The translations under genes were made by a program, and so were the position numbers. Shown here piece after piece: positions 9,949 through 22,596 of a stretch of DNA of 64,000 bases (the stretch's first letter is position 1; every line of letters begins with the position of its first letter). The DNA is from Nostoc cf. commune SO-36 (GTDB lineage: Bacteria > Cyanobacteriota > Cyanobacteriia > Cyanobacteriales > Nostocaceae), in contig NZ_AP025732.1 in the NCBI RefSeq assembly GCF_023734775.1, forward strand, positions 2,300,501-2,364,500. The letters are read 5' to 3'. Under the pieces are notes generated by a model that saw only the letters and a program-made list of their open reading frames with translations, did not search any database and was not told where the DNA came from.

Positions 9949-10038
9949 AGGACATACGCAAACGATAATTGAAACCCTGATTTTATGGCAGGGACAATTC
10001 ATGAATTGCCCCCATCGCATGTAGTTTTACGTAAGTCC
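9949..10038. repeat. Interspersed inverted repeat (GGAC..TACGCAAA type)
   Basis: GGACATACGCAAAC at 9950 and its imperfect complement GTTTTACGTAAGTCC ending near 10038 frame a ~90-bp AT-rich element. A similar element (AGGACTTACGCAAA ... TTGCGTAGTCCT) occurs at about 31755-31847. The remainder of the 9677-10104 spacer is AT-rich and shows no gene. Confidence 0.6.
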
Positions 10039-10104
10039 GAAAAATAAGGACTAAATTCCTGACTACAAACTTGCTTACCCATCAATTTAAGCTTGACAGA
10101 CTAA

Positions 10105-10842
10105 CTACAGCGATTCATCAAAAGGCAGCCATGAATCAGGATACAAGCTATAGTTAGAGATTTGACGCTGAATACCGTTAAAAAATTGAAGCCGGGCATC
10201 CATAGCTTCTGCAATAGCCAGCTTTATTTTGATATCTTCTTCATTCTTGGTAATCTGAGGTTCTATCACTGCTGCTAGCTTCGCTGCATGACTATCATCC
10301 ACATCAATATGGACTTCAAAAAAGATCAACGATTCTTTTGGTAAAGGAGTAGCGCCAACAATTCCTTTGTATAGTTGCGTGTACAGCGAGCTAACAATTC
10401 CTTCGGAAGCATAACAGACCGCACCGAGTGCAGCTAAATAACCGTACTTATGTGGCATCTGCAAGTAGGTTTCAATAAGGGCGCGGGTTTCCGGTGCTGT
10501 GGGTAATGCTGACAGAGTTTCGTCGTGGATGCCCAGTGCGCGGGTAAATTGACGAAACAATTCTGGGTGGGACTGAGTTATATTTCCCTGTCCCATTTCG
10601 TCAAATAGGTTTTTCTAAAATGACTAGCTGACTACTTTCATCTTGGCAGCAAGACAAGATGCTAGCCAAAAATCCGATTAAACTCTTTGGAGAATTTGTA
10701 CATCTGGACAGCTAGTACCTGTACGTCTGGTAAAAATAAATTTCCAGCCCGACAGCGAGTTAAGAACTCATGATTCCATAGAGGATGATTAACTGTTATT
10801 TCACGGAAAGAATTTCTAACTAAAGAAGGTGTCCTGTATCAT
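10105..10842 (-). CDS. DUF3865/CADD-like haem-oxygenase-fold protein, frameshifted as read
   Basis: Probable non-haem iron protein with the haem-oxygenase fold shared by TenA, PqqC, CADD and the HDO oxidases. Only 10596-10105 is open as read (163 aa, with the metal-motif-like FFEVHIDVDDSHAAKL). Upstream, other frames clearly continue it: VNHPLWNHEFLTRCRAGNL, VQMYKFSKEFNRIL, ASILSCCQDESSQLVILENL. Three single-base indels (A-run 10822-10824; A-run 10668-10672; T-run 10610-10614) would join them from ATG 10842, giving about 246 aa. That ATG overlaps the stop of the methyltransferase (ATGA), suggesting translational coupling. Structural work on a Nostoc punctiforme homologue exists, to my recollection, but the reaction is unknown. 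Three shifts in one gene leave a real pseudogene possible. Confidence 0.72.
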
Positions 10843-11609
10843 CGTGATATTTGTAGGGCTAGATGGAGGGGTTGGTCAAATAAGGGGCTAAAAAATGATT
10901 CATCTATTGCGATATGTTCTGGAGTCACACGCAATTCCTGTAAGGTTGGCATCGTATTGAAGCCAGCAATTTTAAGAGCATTAAAGTAATCTTCAGGAGT
11001 TTTGTGAATCAATTGCACATTTAGCCAAGAGCCATCTCGTTTCCAAATACGGCCAGGAAACTGCTGATCTCGCTTGCTGAAGTAGCCTCCACCCTCAACT
11101 TGAAAATAAAACGGATATGCTGCCTCCCGCATATATGGAAAAGATGGATGGGGAACGCTAAATACAAATCGACCGCCTGGACGAAGAATACGTGCAACTT
11201 CTGCCATGCATTCTTGGGTCTGAGCAATTGTTAAATAGTTAAATAAAAATACTGCAACAACTAAGTCAATTTCACCATCATCAAAGTGCTTAAGATTGGT
11301 AGCACATCCTACTTCATAGCTAATACCTAACGCATCTTCTATTTCTTGCAATTTTGCTGCTGCAACCATGCCTTGGGAAAGGTCTATTCCATGTACCCAT
11401 GCAGCACCACGTCGGCTTAATTCTCGGCTGCAATAACCTTCACCGCAACCTATATCAAGTACTCGTAACCCAGCAACAGGCTCACAAAGCTCTAGTACAA
11501 AAGGGCGGGCTGTAAAGTCTGATAGGGAAGTAGGTTCTCCTCTAATCCACTCTGATGCTGTGCGATTGTATAAGTTTTTCGTTGAGTTTTTGTGATTCAC
11601 ATTTAACAT
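10839..11609 (-). CDS. Class I SAM-dependent methyltransferase
   Basis: A 256-residue Rossmann-fold methyltransferase. Motif I is VLDIGCGEGYCSREL (about residues 50-64), followed by the acidic ribose-binding loop HGIDLSQGMV and the post-motif block EVARILRPGGRFVFSVPHPSF typical of the UbiE/Methyltransf_11 group. It has no signal peptide or membrane segment, so it is cytosolic and acts on a small molecule. Its stop overlaps the start of the next minus-strand gene (the haem-oxygenase-fold protein) by the ATGA arrangement, so the two are co-translated. The divergent neighbour is a putative Fe(II)/2OG oxygenase, which suggests a joint role in modifying a metabolite. The substrate cannot be inferred from sequence alone. 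Confidence 0.85.
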   Translation of the reverse strand: MLNVNHKNSTKNLYNRTASEWIRGEPTSLSDFTARPFVLELCEPVAGLRVLDIGCGEGYCSRELSRRGAAWVHGIDLSQGMVAAAKLQEIEDALGISYEVGCATNLKHFDDGEIDLVVAVFLFNYLTIAQTQECMAEVARILRPGGRFVFSVPHPSFPYMREAAYPFYFQVEGGGYFSKRDQQFPGRIWKRDGSWLNVQLIHKTPEDYFNALKIAGFNTMPTLQELRVTPEHIAIDESFFSPLFDQPLHLALQISR

Positions 11610-12041
11610 TTGTAAGTGTTAATTTCTATTGTATTTATGCTTACCTGAATCAATTTAGTCCGATAGAGTGAAATAGTGGATGTATATGTTTTAACAATTA
11701 ATATATTCTGTTGATAATGTTGATTATACCGATTTTAGCTTGCTTGCTATTTTTGAGTCTAAGATTTATATCTTTCAAGGAAAAACTACCCTAAGTATTA
11801 TTATCTTGTTAGTTTTTTTAAAATATAAACAGCTAAACTATATTTAACTTCATGAACTTAACTTGTTACTTAGTTGATAGCAATTTTATATATAGACAGT
11901 TCGTTTTTTAAGCTCCAACTTCATCTTTGCTTTACTAATAAAGTTAAAATTAACTCTTTTAATAAAGATAACCAAGATAAATAAAACAGTATATTTTACG
12001 AAGTATAAAGAGAAAAATATTGTTAATTTGTAATAGCTAGA

Positions 12042-12058
12042 TTCGTTTTAAAAACGAA
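12042..12058. promoter_or_regulatory. Palindrome upstream of the Fe/2OG oxygenase gene
   Basis: TTCGTTTT-A-AAAACGAA, a perfect 8-bp inverted repeat with a one-base centre, ends about 52 bases before the ATG of the oxygenase. It lies in an otherwise AT-rich ~500-bp divergent spacer (11610-12110) with no other visible feature. Position and symmetry suit an operator; no regulator is known. Confidence 0.35.
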
Positions 12059-12110
12059 ATGGCTTTGGATACATGAGTTATTTAGCTAATTTAGAATAAC
12101 GTTGGAAGAC

Positions 12111-13115
12111 ATGATGTTAGAAGAATTATTAGGAGAATCACCAGTGCGCGATCGCTTACAATATGAGCGTGCGATTGCATTTTCTGAGCTTGGCGATCGC
12201 CTCTTTGATGAGCTTGCTGATAAAATTGCTACAAAGCGACAGTACCGACTACTGTTTGAACACACATTAAAGCCTGAGTTATTTCAGCAAATCCGAATTG
12301 CTGCTGCGGGTTATATTTCAGCGTGTCTGAATAGTCCCATCATTCTTTCGGAAGCTGAAATGCTTGAACGGCTACTGGAAGCAAGAAGTACTTTGCCGAA
12401 CTATACCGGCACTGGTCTTTTAATGCCCAAGCGAGAACACATTTTGGCATTTAACCTCTTTCAAAAGAGCGTCGCAGAAGCTTTCTACGAACTAGGAGCA
12501 AATGACCTGATTGATGCAGTGGATTTACCGGTCAATCTCCGCATGGTCTACGGCAAAACTGACGCCAAGAAGTTGGGTTTACCCTTCGCTAGCTCAAAGT
12601 GCCATAGCGATGTCTGGGCAGGTGTTGCTGCTGATGCAACTGTAGTGGTTCTACCATTATTTGGTGACATCGATAATATCACTATCGAAGCAGGTGAAAT
12701 GCCCCGCGAAATGGAATTACAGTCTATGCAAGTGATGTCAGACTTCGATGAAGGTTGGGATATTCCAATGGTTGTCTCCTACACAGAAGCACAACTACAA
12801 CACGGCACAATGTACTTTAATGATGCCCGTGGATTGCATCAAACAGTAAGAAGGAAAACTGAAGGTCTAAGAATTTCAGTAGATTTCCGGTTCCGCAGAA
12901 AATTCAATGAAGCTTATCGGGCAATGGTCGCACCTAATATTGGTGGTATTGAAGAAGATATGAGCGTGCCTTATGAAGACTGGCTGAAGGTTGGTAAGGA
13001 AAGGTTAATTGTGTTTGATGAAACTGTTGAACAGGCTAAGAATAAACAGAATGCTGACGCTCCAGTTCCGCTATATACTCGTGGGTATCGCCTTTTAAAT
13101 ATGTTTAATTTTTGA
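12111..13115 (+). CDS. Putative Fe(II)/2-oxoglutarate-dependent oxygenase
   Basis: A cytosolic protein of about 334 aa. It carries an HxD pair (KCHSDVWAG) about 75 residues before LHQTVRRKTEGLRISVDFRF, which has a histidine and a basic patch arranged like the distal His and 2OG-binding Arg of cupin-fold dioxygenases. The family is assigned from this spacing only, so the call is moderate; it faintly resembles StrG-type proteins of antibiotic clusters. ATG 12111 is preferred to the TTG at 12102 because GGAAG lies just before it, and ATG 12114 is equally possible. It is divergent from the methyltransferase and haem-oxygenase-fold gene pair, suggesting a shared small-molecule pathway. Downstream, the apc operon converges on it, with the terminator at 13134-13161 between them. 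Confidence 0.6.
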   Translation: MMLEELLGESPVRDRLQYERAIAFSELGDRLFDELADKIATKRQYRLLFEHTLKPELFQQIRIAAAGYISACLNSPIILSEAEMLERLLEARSTLPNYTGTGLLMPKREHILAFNLFQKSVAEAFYELGANDLIDAVDLPVNLRMVYGKTDAKKLGLPFASSKCHSDVWAGVAADATVVVLPLFGDIDNITIEAGEMPREMELQSMQVMSDFDEGWDIPMVVSYTEAQLQHGTMYFNDARGLHQTVRRKTEGLRISVDFRFRRKFNEAYRAMVAPNIGGIEEDMSVPYEDWLKVGKERLIVFDETVEQAKNKQNADAPVPLYTRGYRLLNMFNF

Positions 13116-13133
13116 TTTGCAAAAATCCTAACT

Positions 13134-13161
13134 ATAAAAAAGAGGTCTTTCTCGACCTCTT
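13134..13161 (-). terminator. Intrinsic terminator of the apc operon
   Basis: On the minus strand AAGAGGTC, loop GAGAAA, GACCTCTT is followed directly by a T-run (plus-strand A-run 13134-13140). This 8-bp stem with a U-tract ends the apcE-A-B-C transcript just before the convergent oxygenase gene. Confidence 0.8.
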
Positions 13162-13183
13162 AGCAATTCTCTAAAATAATGTT

Positions 13184-13403
13184 TTATCTACAGCAATTAT
13201 GACACCCAGTATTAGCACCTTGCTTACCAGTTGCTAGTTTCCACCTTGATGATTGTGCCGCCTGCTTTTTGAATGCGTTGCTGTTCACGGAACCAGTTCT
13301 CATAGGGAACTAACTTAGTAAAGTAAGTATTTTGGAGTTCGCGTTGGGTACGAATTCGGGTTTGGCTTGGAACTAGAGCAGTAATTTTAAACAAACGGGA
13401 CAT
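13184..13403 (-). CDS. apcC: ApcC, 7.8-kDa phycobilisome core linker, frameshifted near its end
   Basis: Small linker (L_C) that caps allophycocyanin trimers in the phycobilisome core. From ATG 13403 the protein reads MSRLFKITALVPSQTRIRTQ and continues through the strongly conserved NTYFTKLVPYENWFREQQRIQK. As read, it stops at 13224 with the tail KVETSNW. Removing one base of the T-run at 13238-13240 (coding-strand AAA) restores the family ending KVELATGKQGANTG and moves the stop to 13184, giving about 72 aa (usual length 67-68). It lies 225 bases after apcB. Because it is universally conserved in phycobilisome-bearing cyanobacteria, a consensus error is the likely cause of the shift. Confidence 0.88.
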
Positions 13404-13628
13404 AATTTTGAAAATCTCCTGTATACCTTGTGAAAACTTTTTTATCTCAAAATCTTGAGTGCAAATCTTTTAATCATTCAAAGGCTGGAAATCAAACATC
13501 AATACTAGACCACCAAACACTCATCACTGATAATTAACCAAAGATAAGCAATATAACGTTCTAGCACTCACGGCTGATTTCCAGACCTTAATAAAGCCGC
13601 ACTTAAATTCTTAAACGCAAACTAGTTC

Positions 13629-14117
13629 TTAGCTTAAGCCAGAGGAGATATAGTCTAAGTAAACGCCCATTTCCTTACCAGCATCAGAACCTACCAAACT
13701 GGCGGTTACTTCTTTGATGGCTTGGATAGCTTGCACGGTAGCACCAACGGGAACTCCTAAAGAGTTGTAGGTTTCCTTCAAGCCATTTAGTACACGCTCA
13801 TCCAGAATGGAAGGATCGCCAGCCAACATTGCATAGGTGGCATAGCGGAGGTAGTAGTCCAAATCGCGGATACAAGCAGCATAGCGGCGAGTGGTGTACA
13901 TGTTACCACCGGGACGGGTGATGTCAGAGTACAGCAAAGATTTTGCTACAGCTTCTTTGACGATCGCAGCAGCGTTAGCGCTGATGGTGCTAGCAGCACG
14001 TACCCGCAGTTCGCCAGTAGCAAAGTAGCCTTTTAGCTTTTCTAAAGCAGAAGAGTCGAGGTATTTACCTTGAACATCTGCGGAGTTAATGACAGCGGTA
14101 ATTGCGTCTTGAGCCAT
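13629..14117 (-). CDS. apcB: Allophycocyanin beta subunit
   Basis: Light-harvesting biliprotein of the phycobilisome core; pairs with ApcA in (alpha-beta)3 trimers. At 162 aa and intact, it is the usual length (161-162). The phycocyanobilin-attachment cysteine is C82 counting Met ([12 protein letters not shown]), and N72 in PGGNMY is the site that is gamma-methylated in this family. The ending [10 protein letters not shown] is typical. It is the third gene of apcE-apcA-apcB-apcC, all on the minus strand, and the spacer from apcA is short. Expression is presumably driven from promoters ahead of apcE and/or apcA, as in other cyanobacteria. Confidence 0.97.
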   Translation of the reverse strand: MAQDAITAVINSADVQGKYLDSSALEKLKGYFATGELRVRAASTISANAAAIVKEAVAKSLLYSDITRPGGNMYTTRRYAACIRDLDYYLRYATYAMLAGDPSILDERVLNGLKETYNSLGVPVGATVQAIQAIKEVTASLVGSDAGKEMGVYLDYISSGLS

Positions 14118-14182
14118 GTTGTTAATTCCTTATTTCCAACCGTATTGCAATACTTCTGTTTCAGTAGGTAAACAGGTTTACC

Positions 14183-14672
14183 CTATCCTAGAAGAGCGCC
14201 AACTAGGTAGTCGAAGTAGCCACCAGCTTCACTAGCGTCATCACCAGAGAGCAATGTTGCAGCTGCCATTCTTCATTCCACGGATACCTTCAGCAACACC
14301 ATCGATAGGAGTTCCTAAGGACTTGTACATTTCACGGACACCGATAACACCAATTTCTTCGATGGGGGTTACATCACCAGCAACGATACCGTAGGTAACG
14401 AGGCGGAGGTAGTAATCTAGGTCACGCAGACAAGTAGCAGTCAATTCTTGACCGTAAGCGTTTCCACCAGGAGACACAACATCAGGACGCTTTTGGAACA
14501 GTTGATCGCCAGCTTGCTTAACGAGCCGTTCGCGATTTTCTGTCAAAACTTGAGCAATCCGCAGACGGCGCTCACCACTTCCAACAAAGGATTTGATCCG
14601 ATCTAACTCACCAGGGCTGAGATAGCGGGCTTCTGCATCAGCATTCACGATAGCTTTCGTGACAATACTCAT
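14183..14672 (-). CDS. apcA: Allophycocyanin alpha subunit, frameshifted near its C-terminus
   Basis: Core biliprotein; the bilin-binding cysteine is C81 ([14 protein letters not shown]). From ATG 14672 it follows the family closely up to [11 protein letters not shown], then diverges to GSCNIALW and stops at 14241. In the next frame the family sequence continues ([27 protein letters not shown]) to a stop at 14183. One extra base in the plus-strand CC at 14266-14267 explains it. The corrected protein is about 162 aa. The phycobilisome could hardly assemble with the truncated form, so a sequencing error is the favoured explanation. Its position between apcE and apcB is the standard apc order. 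Confidence 0.92.
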
Positions 14673-15043
14673 TAATGGATTCCTCCAATACGAATGAAAC
14701 CAGGATTTGATTAAACTGGTGCGACTTTAAATTTGGTTTACTGAGTTTGTTTTCTCGTCCTTTAAGACACAACAGTTTAATAACTGCTACGGCTAATAAA
14801 TTACGAGTTTGCTTGAGCCATATTAAGTACGCAAGCTTTGAAACTCAGTTACCTTACGCAAAACATTTTCCGGCATTCTGTTGAGCATTTATGACTGCTC
14901 TTAATACTTTGTAATATTGCTTTTCAGAATTTACTCTTTCAGCAGCAATCTGAGAGCGTTATTACGAAAGGTTACAAAGGTTATAGGGGAGGGGTTATAG
15001 GGGACAGGGGACAGTAAATAATCTGTACCCTATTCCCTATTCC

Positions 15044-18859
<3,816 letters not shown>

Positions 18860-19390
18860 ATGAGCAAAAGTTGTAAATTTAACTATTTATTCAATGCTAC
18901 ACTGTCTGCGATCGCAGTTATTTTAGCTGTCACTCCTGCAAATGCGCTTCCGGAGCAAAATATCAGTACTGTTGTTAAGTGGGCAAAGACCAGACCTTTA
19001 CTACCAACTCTGAGATACAACAGCGAAGCCCACGGCTATGAGGGTACAAAGGGAAATTTATACTTCTATGCTGATGTCACTTCTCAAAATGGAACAGTGA
19101 ATAAAGAAGGCATAACCGTTAGTGGTGATAAACGCCTCAAATTCACCACAAAAAATGCCAATGCAGTGAAATTGTTACAAAATATTTATAATTCTAATAT
19201 TGCCAATGACTTCCAGAAGTCCCGATATATCAGCAAAGTTGGACGTGACCAGTATTATCGCGGACAAAAGTTTGCTTACATCGCTGCTGAAGTGCAGGGT
19301 GGCTCATCATTGCAGATAATTCCCTTGAATAAGTTGCAAGAGTTTATAGATAATGCTAAATATTGCCAAACCAATCAATGCGACGTTTAA
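18860..19390 (+). CDS. Secreted hypothetical protein
   Basis: A 176-residue protein with a clear Sec signal peptide: MSKSCKFNYLF, a hydrophobic core (ATLSAIAVILAV), and a likely cleavage site after TPANA. The mature part is about 145 aa, with no membrane segment and two cysteines close to the C-terminus (YCQTNQC) that could form a disulfide. No domain was recognised. The start ATG has AGGGAAAA about 8 bases upstream. It stands alone between the apc operon and the helicase gene, which converges on it. It is probably periplasmic or extracellular; function unknown. Confidence 0.7.
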   Translation: MSKSCKFNYLFNATLSAIAVILAVTPANALPEQNISTVVKWAKTRPLLPTLRYNSEAHGYEGTKGNLYFYADVTSQNGTVNKEGITVSGDKRLKFTTKNANAVKLLQNIYNSNIANDFQKSRYISKVGRDQYYRGQKFAYIAAEVQGGSSLQIIPLNKLQEFIDNAKYCQTNQCDV

Positions 19391-19597
19391 CTAATTCGTA
19401 ATTCGTAATTTTAAAAGCTGTTTGGATTAGTTAAAGCAAGGCGTAAACGCCACCCTTGAGATTGACGCTTACACCCAACAAATTTGGGCTTTATCTTCTT
19501 AAGTTGACACCAATGGGTGTACCTCACGTAAGCGAGAAACGCTATAACCCGGATTTCTCACCACACCTCTTAAAGCCTGTGCAAGTGCCGGGAAGAA

Positions 19598-19672
19598 GTA
19601 ATAAGTAATAAGTAATGAGTAAGAAGTAAGAAGTTTTTACTCATTACTCATTACTCATTACTCATTACTTCT
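19598..19672. repeat. Tandem AGTAATA/TCATTAC repeats forming an inverted repeat
   Basis: Tandem units of about 7 bp (AGTAATA/AGTAAGA on one side, TCATTAC on the other) run into each other as an inverted repeat that could fold into a long hairpin between the convergent secreted-protein and helicase genes. Just before it, CTTAAGTTGACACCAATGG at 19498-19516 repeats the outer arm of the element at 2951-3170. Confidence 0.65.
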
Positions 19673-19740
19673 CTCTGCTCCATCAAACGCCTTGAGCTTG
19701 TGAGAAATGCGGGTATAAGTATTTTTTCTTTGGAAGTTCC

Positions 19741-22416
19741 TTATTCAACTACCTCATTCACAGGGAATCTATCAATCAACTGCATCGCCCGATAGGCATT
19801 ACGCTGGAAAGAGTCTGGTAAATGGGGAACGTGGGGAATTTGCGATAATAAATCCAACGTCCGGCGTAAAATTCTCACCACATCGCCTTCATCCAAGGTA
19901 GTGTTCTCGCAGAGTTCTACCCATTCCATTCCCAGCGCCCATTGTTCCACTATGGCAATTAACTCAAATTCCAACCATATCGGCAGGGCTACGTTATACC
20001 GCCGTTGTACTTGGAACATTTGGCGGCGAATTCCCTGCAATTTTTTCAAGGCTTCTGCCACTTCACTACTAAGCTCAAAGTTAACCTTGCTATCTGGACG
20101 GGGTGTTTCCATCACCAAAGCCGCTGCTGCTGCTGCTAAATGATGCGGATCTAAGTTGCCCAATTCGCCACTAGCGAATACTAAACCTAGCCACAATTCA
20201 TTCTCACCTCGAATGGCGGCAGCAATTCGCCCTAATACTGTAGGTACTAAGTTATCTAAACCGCCAAAGTGTTGCAGAATTGCGATTAAATTCAGAAACT
20301 CTTCCCAATGGCGTTGTGACTGTTGCTCTACTTGCCCTTGCACCTGTTCGAGTTCGGCTTCTAGTTCGACATAACGGGCCCGGCGCTTAAAAAGTGTTGC
20401 TGCATTGCCTGATTGATGTAGGGGATGAGCTTCTAATTGTTCTTGGACGGCGGTAGTGCGGCTGAGTTGTTCTGCGACTTCTGGTGCTAGATGCAATGAT
20501 TCTATCGGATCAGGAATACGCACTGCGATCGCAAAGCTTTCTTCGTTACCACGGCGCGACTGTCCTGGTTTCAAGGGCATCTCTGGCGGTGGTAGTAAAT
20601 CAGGTGGTACTTCAATTCGCGGTAGTTCGGCATATAAATCGACTACATCCCCTGTGGTTGCCACATACCAGCGATTATCACGCCCCAAGCATACCAAGTA
20701 GGGAGCTTGACCAGAACCAGGCGATTTTCCCACTAACACTGCGGTTACGGGTGAAGACACTGTGATATTTTTGCCCTTGAGACTCAATAGAGTTCCTGAC
20801 ACTGCAAAGCCCAACATCATCACCAATTCTTCTTGGCGATCTTCCTGTGCTTGCTCTTGCAAGGTTTTTAATATCTGGCGTTCGACTTTCAGGCGTTGCC
20901 GCAATTTTTCATAAAGAGCCAGTTCATTTTCATCAACTGCGGCGATTTGCTCATGAAGTTGAGCTAACTGTGTTTGCAGTTCCGCTATCTCATCGTATTC
21001 TGGCCGTAAATGCAAGGTGGCCATGTACTGCCCAAAACTGCGCTCTATCAGCTCCCTAGTTTGCTCTAGGGTGTGGGTTTGCAGTAAGTTAAGTACCATG
21101 CCATAACTAGGCGTAAATTGGCTTACAAGAGGATCTGGCTTGGATGTTCCCAAATACGCCGCTTCTTTGGCTCCTTCAAAGGGAGTTTGGACTGTCACGA
21201 CATGACCTTGTTTATCCATCCCCCGCCGGCCTGCTCGTCCCGCCATTTGCAAGAATTCGGAAGCGTTCAATAGGCGGTGTCCGGTGTCGGTACGCTTTGA
21301 AAGGGTAGAAATTACCGTTGTCCGGGCGGGCATATTAATTCCCGCAGCTAATGTTTCGGTGGCGAATACTACTTTAATTAGCCCCTGCTGAAATAGTTCT
21401 TCTACCAGTGCTTTCCAAGCAGGCAAAATCCCAGCATGGTGAGCAGCAATTCCTCGGTACAAGGGTGCAATTTGCCCAGAACGCCCTGCTTCGGGATTAC
21501 GGGCTAAAAAGTCATCAATTTGTTCGCGTAAAATTTGGGACTCTTCACTATTTACCAGCCATAAATCACCCACTTCCGCCACTGCTTTATCACATCCCCG
21601 GCGGCTGAAGATAAAGTAAATTGCTGGGAGCATATCCCGTTGCTCTAACTGGCTGAGGGTAAAAATTATGCCAGGAGCTTCCGGCCTACCATTTCTCCCT
21701 CTATCTCTTTCTCCCCCTTTCCCCTTTTTCTTCTGAAGGCGGGGGTTGATTTTGGTTTTACTGTCATTTAATAGGGGAAATAACCCTTTGGGATTACAAA
21801 AGTGAAATTCCAAGGGAACTGGGCGGAAATCGGAGTAAATCAGGTCTGTTGGCCCGTGAACGCGATTTAGCCAATCGGTGAGTTGATCGCTATTAGCAAC
21901 CGTTGCTGAGAGGGCTGCCAGTTGCACTTCACGGGGGCAATAGATGATTGATTCTTCCCAAACAGTACCGCGCTGGCGATCGTTCATGTAGTGGCACTCA
22001 TCAAGTATCACTGCTTCAACGTTTACCAATGAGATACCAATTTGCCCAATGGGTGTGCCATAGAGCATATTTCGGAAAATTTCCGTCGTCATCACCAAAA
22101 TCGGTGCATCCCTGTTAATGGAAGCATCTCCAGTTAACAATCCGACTTGATCAAACCCAAATTTTTCTCGAAAGTCACGTAATTTTTGATTCGACAGCGC
22201 CTTTAGGGGAGTCGTGTAGAATACACGTTTTCCTCTCGCCAGGGCACGATAAATAGCGTATTCCCCGACTAATGTTTTGCCCGAACCTGTCGGCGCACAT
22301 ACGACTACGGAGCGCCCGGCGTTTAGGGACGCGATCGCTTCTTTTTGAAATTGATCCAGATCAAAGGGAAATATAGTCCCTAAGTCAAGTTCTGGAGACG
22401 GTGCAGGATAATTCAC
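19741..22416 (-). CDS. Ski2/Mtr4-like DExH RNA helicase
   Basis: Superfamily 2 helicase of 891 aa. Motif I is CAPTGSGKT (about residues 40-48), motif II DECH, motif III SATV, and motif VI QMAGRAGRRGMD, the Ski2-like form. After the RecA domains comes a coiled, charged region (about 470-530, ELQTQLAQLHEQIAAVDENE). A C-terminal DSHCT-like helical domain ends the protein (TTLDEGDVVRILRRTLDLLSQI). This is the cyanobacterial/plastid branch represented in plants by ISE2, so a role in RNA processing or turnover is likely. The start is a GTG at 22416 (MNYPAPSPELDLG). It is cytosolic and intact. Nothing in the flanks points to a specific substrate. Confidence 0.92.
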   Translation of the reverse strand: MNYPAPSPELDLGTIFPFDLDQFQKEAIASLNAGRSVVVCAPTGSGKTLVGEYAIYRALARGKRVFYTTPLKALSNQKLRDFREKFGFDQVGLLTGDASINRDAPILVMTTEIFRNMLYGTPIGQIGISLVNVEAVILDECHYMNDRQRGTVWEESIIYCPREVQLAALSATVANSDQLTDWLNRVHGPTDLIYSDFRPVPLEFHFCNPKGLFPLLNDSKTKINPRLQKKKGKGGERDRGRNGRPEAPGIIFTLSQLEQRDMLPAIYFIFSRRGCDKAVAEVGDLWLVNSEESQILREQIDDFLARNPEAGRSGQIAPLYRGIAAHHAGILPAWKALVEELFQQGLIKVVFATETLAAGINMPARTTVISTLSKRTDTGHRLLNASEFLQMAGRAGRRGMDKQGHVVTVQTPFEGAKEAAYLGTSKPDPLVSQFTPSYGMVLNLLQTHTLEQTRELIERSFGQYMATLHLRPEYDEIAELQTQLAQLHEQIAAVDENELALYEKLRQRLKVERQILKTLQEQAQEDRQEELVMMLGFAVSGTLLSLKGKNITVSSPVTAVLVGKSPGSGQAPYLVCLGRDNRWYVATTGDVVDLYAELPRIEVPPDLLPPPEMPLKPGQSRRGNEESFAIAVRIPDPIESLHLAPEVAEQLSRTTAVQEQLEAHPLHQSGNAATLFKRRARYVELEAELEQVQGQVEQQSQRHWEEFLNLIAILQHFGGLDNLVPTVLGRIAAAIRGENELWLGLVFASGELGNLDPHHLAAAAAALVMETPRPDSKVNFELSSEVAEALKKLQGIRRQMFQVQRRYNVALPIWLEFELIAIVEQWALGMEWVELCENTTLDEGDVVRILRRTLDLLSQIPHVPHLPDSFQRNAYRAMQLIDRFPVNEVVE

Positions 22417-22454
22417 TCAATCACATTTGCAACCAGATTGTTTACTATACTAAC

Positions 22455-22592
22455 GTTGTGTATTGGGCATTGGGCATTGGGAATGGGGCATTGGGCATTG
22501 GGCATTGGGCATTGGTAAATAAATTAATGTTCTTCCCCTACTTCCTCATCTCCCTCATCTTCCCATGCCCCATTCCCCATTCCCCATTCCCC
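22455..22592. repeat. GGGCATT / CCCCATT heptamer repeats
   Basis: Repeated GGGCATT units at about 22465-22515 are answered by CCCCATT units at about 22565-22592, so the spacer between the helicase and proC genes can fold on itself. This is the same class of heptamer repeat as at 15029 and 23413. Confidence 0.7.
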
Positions 22593-22596
22593 CTTT

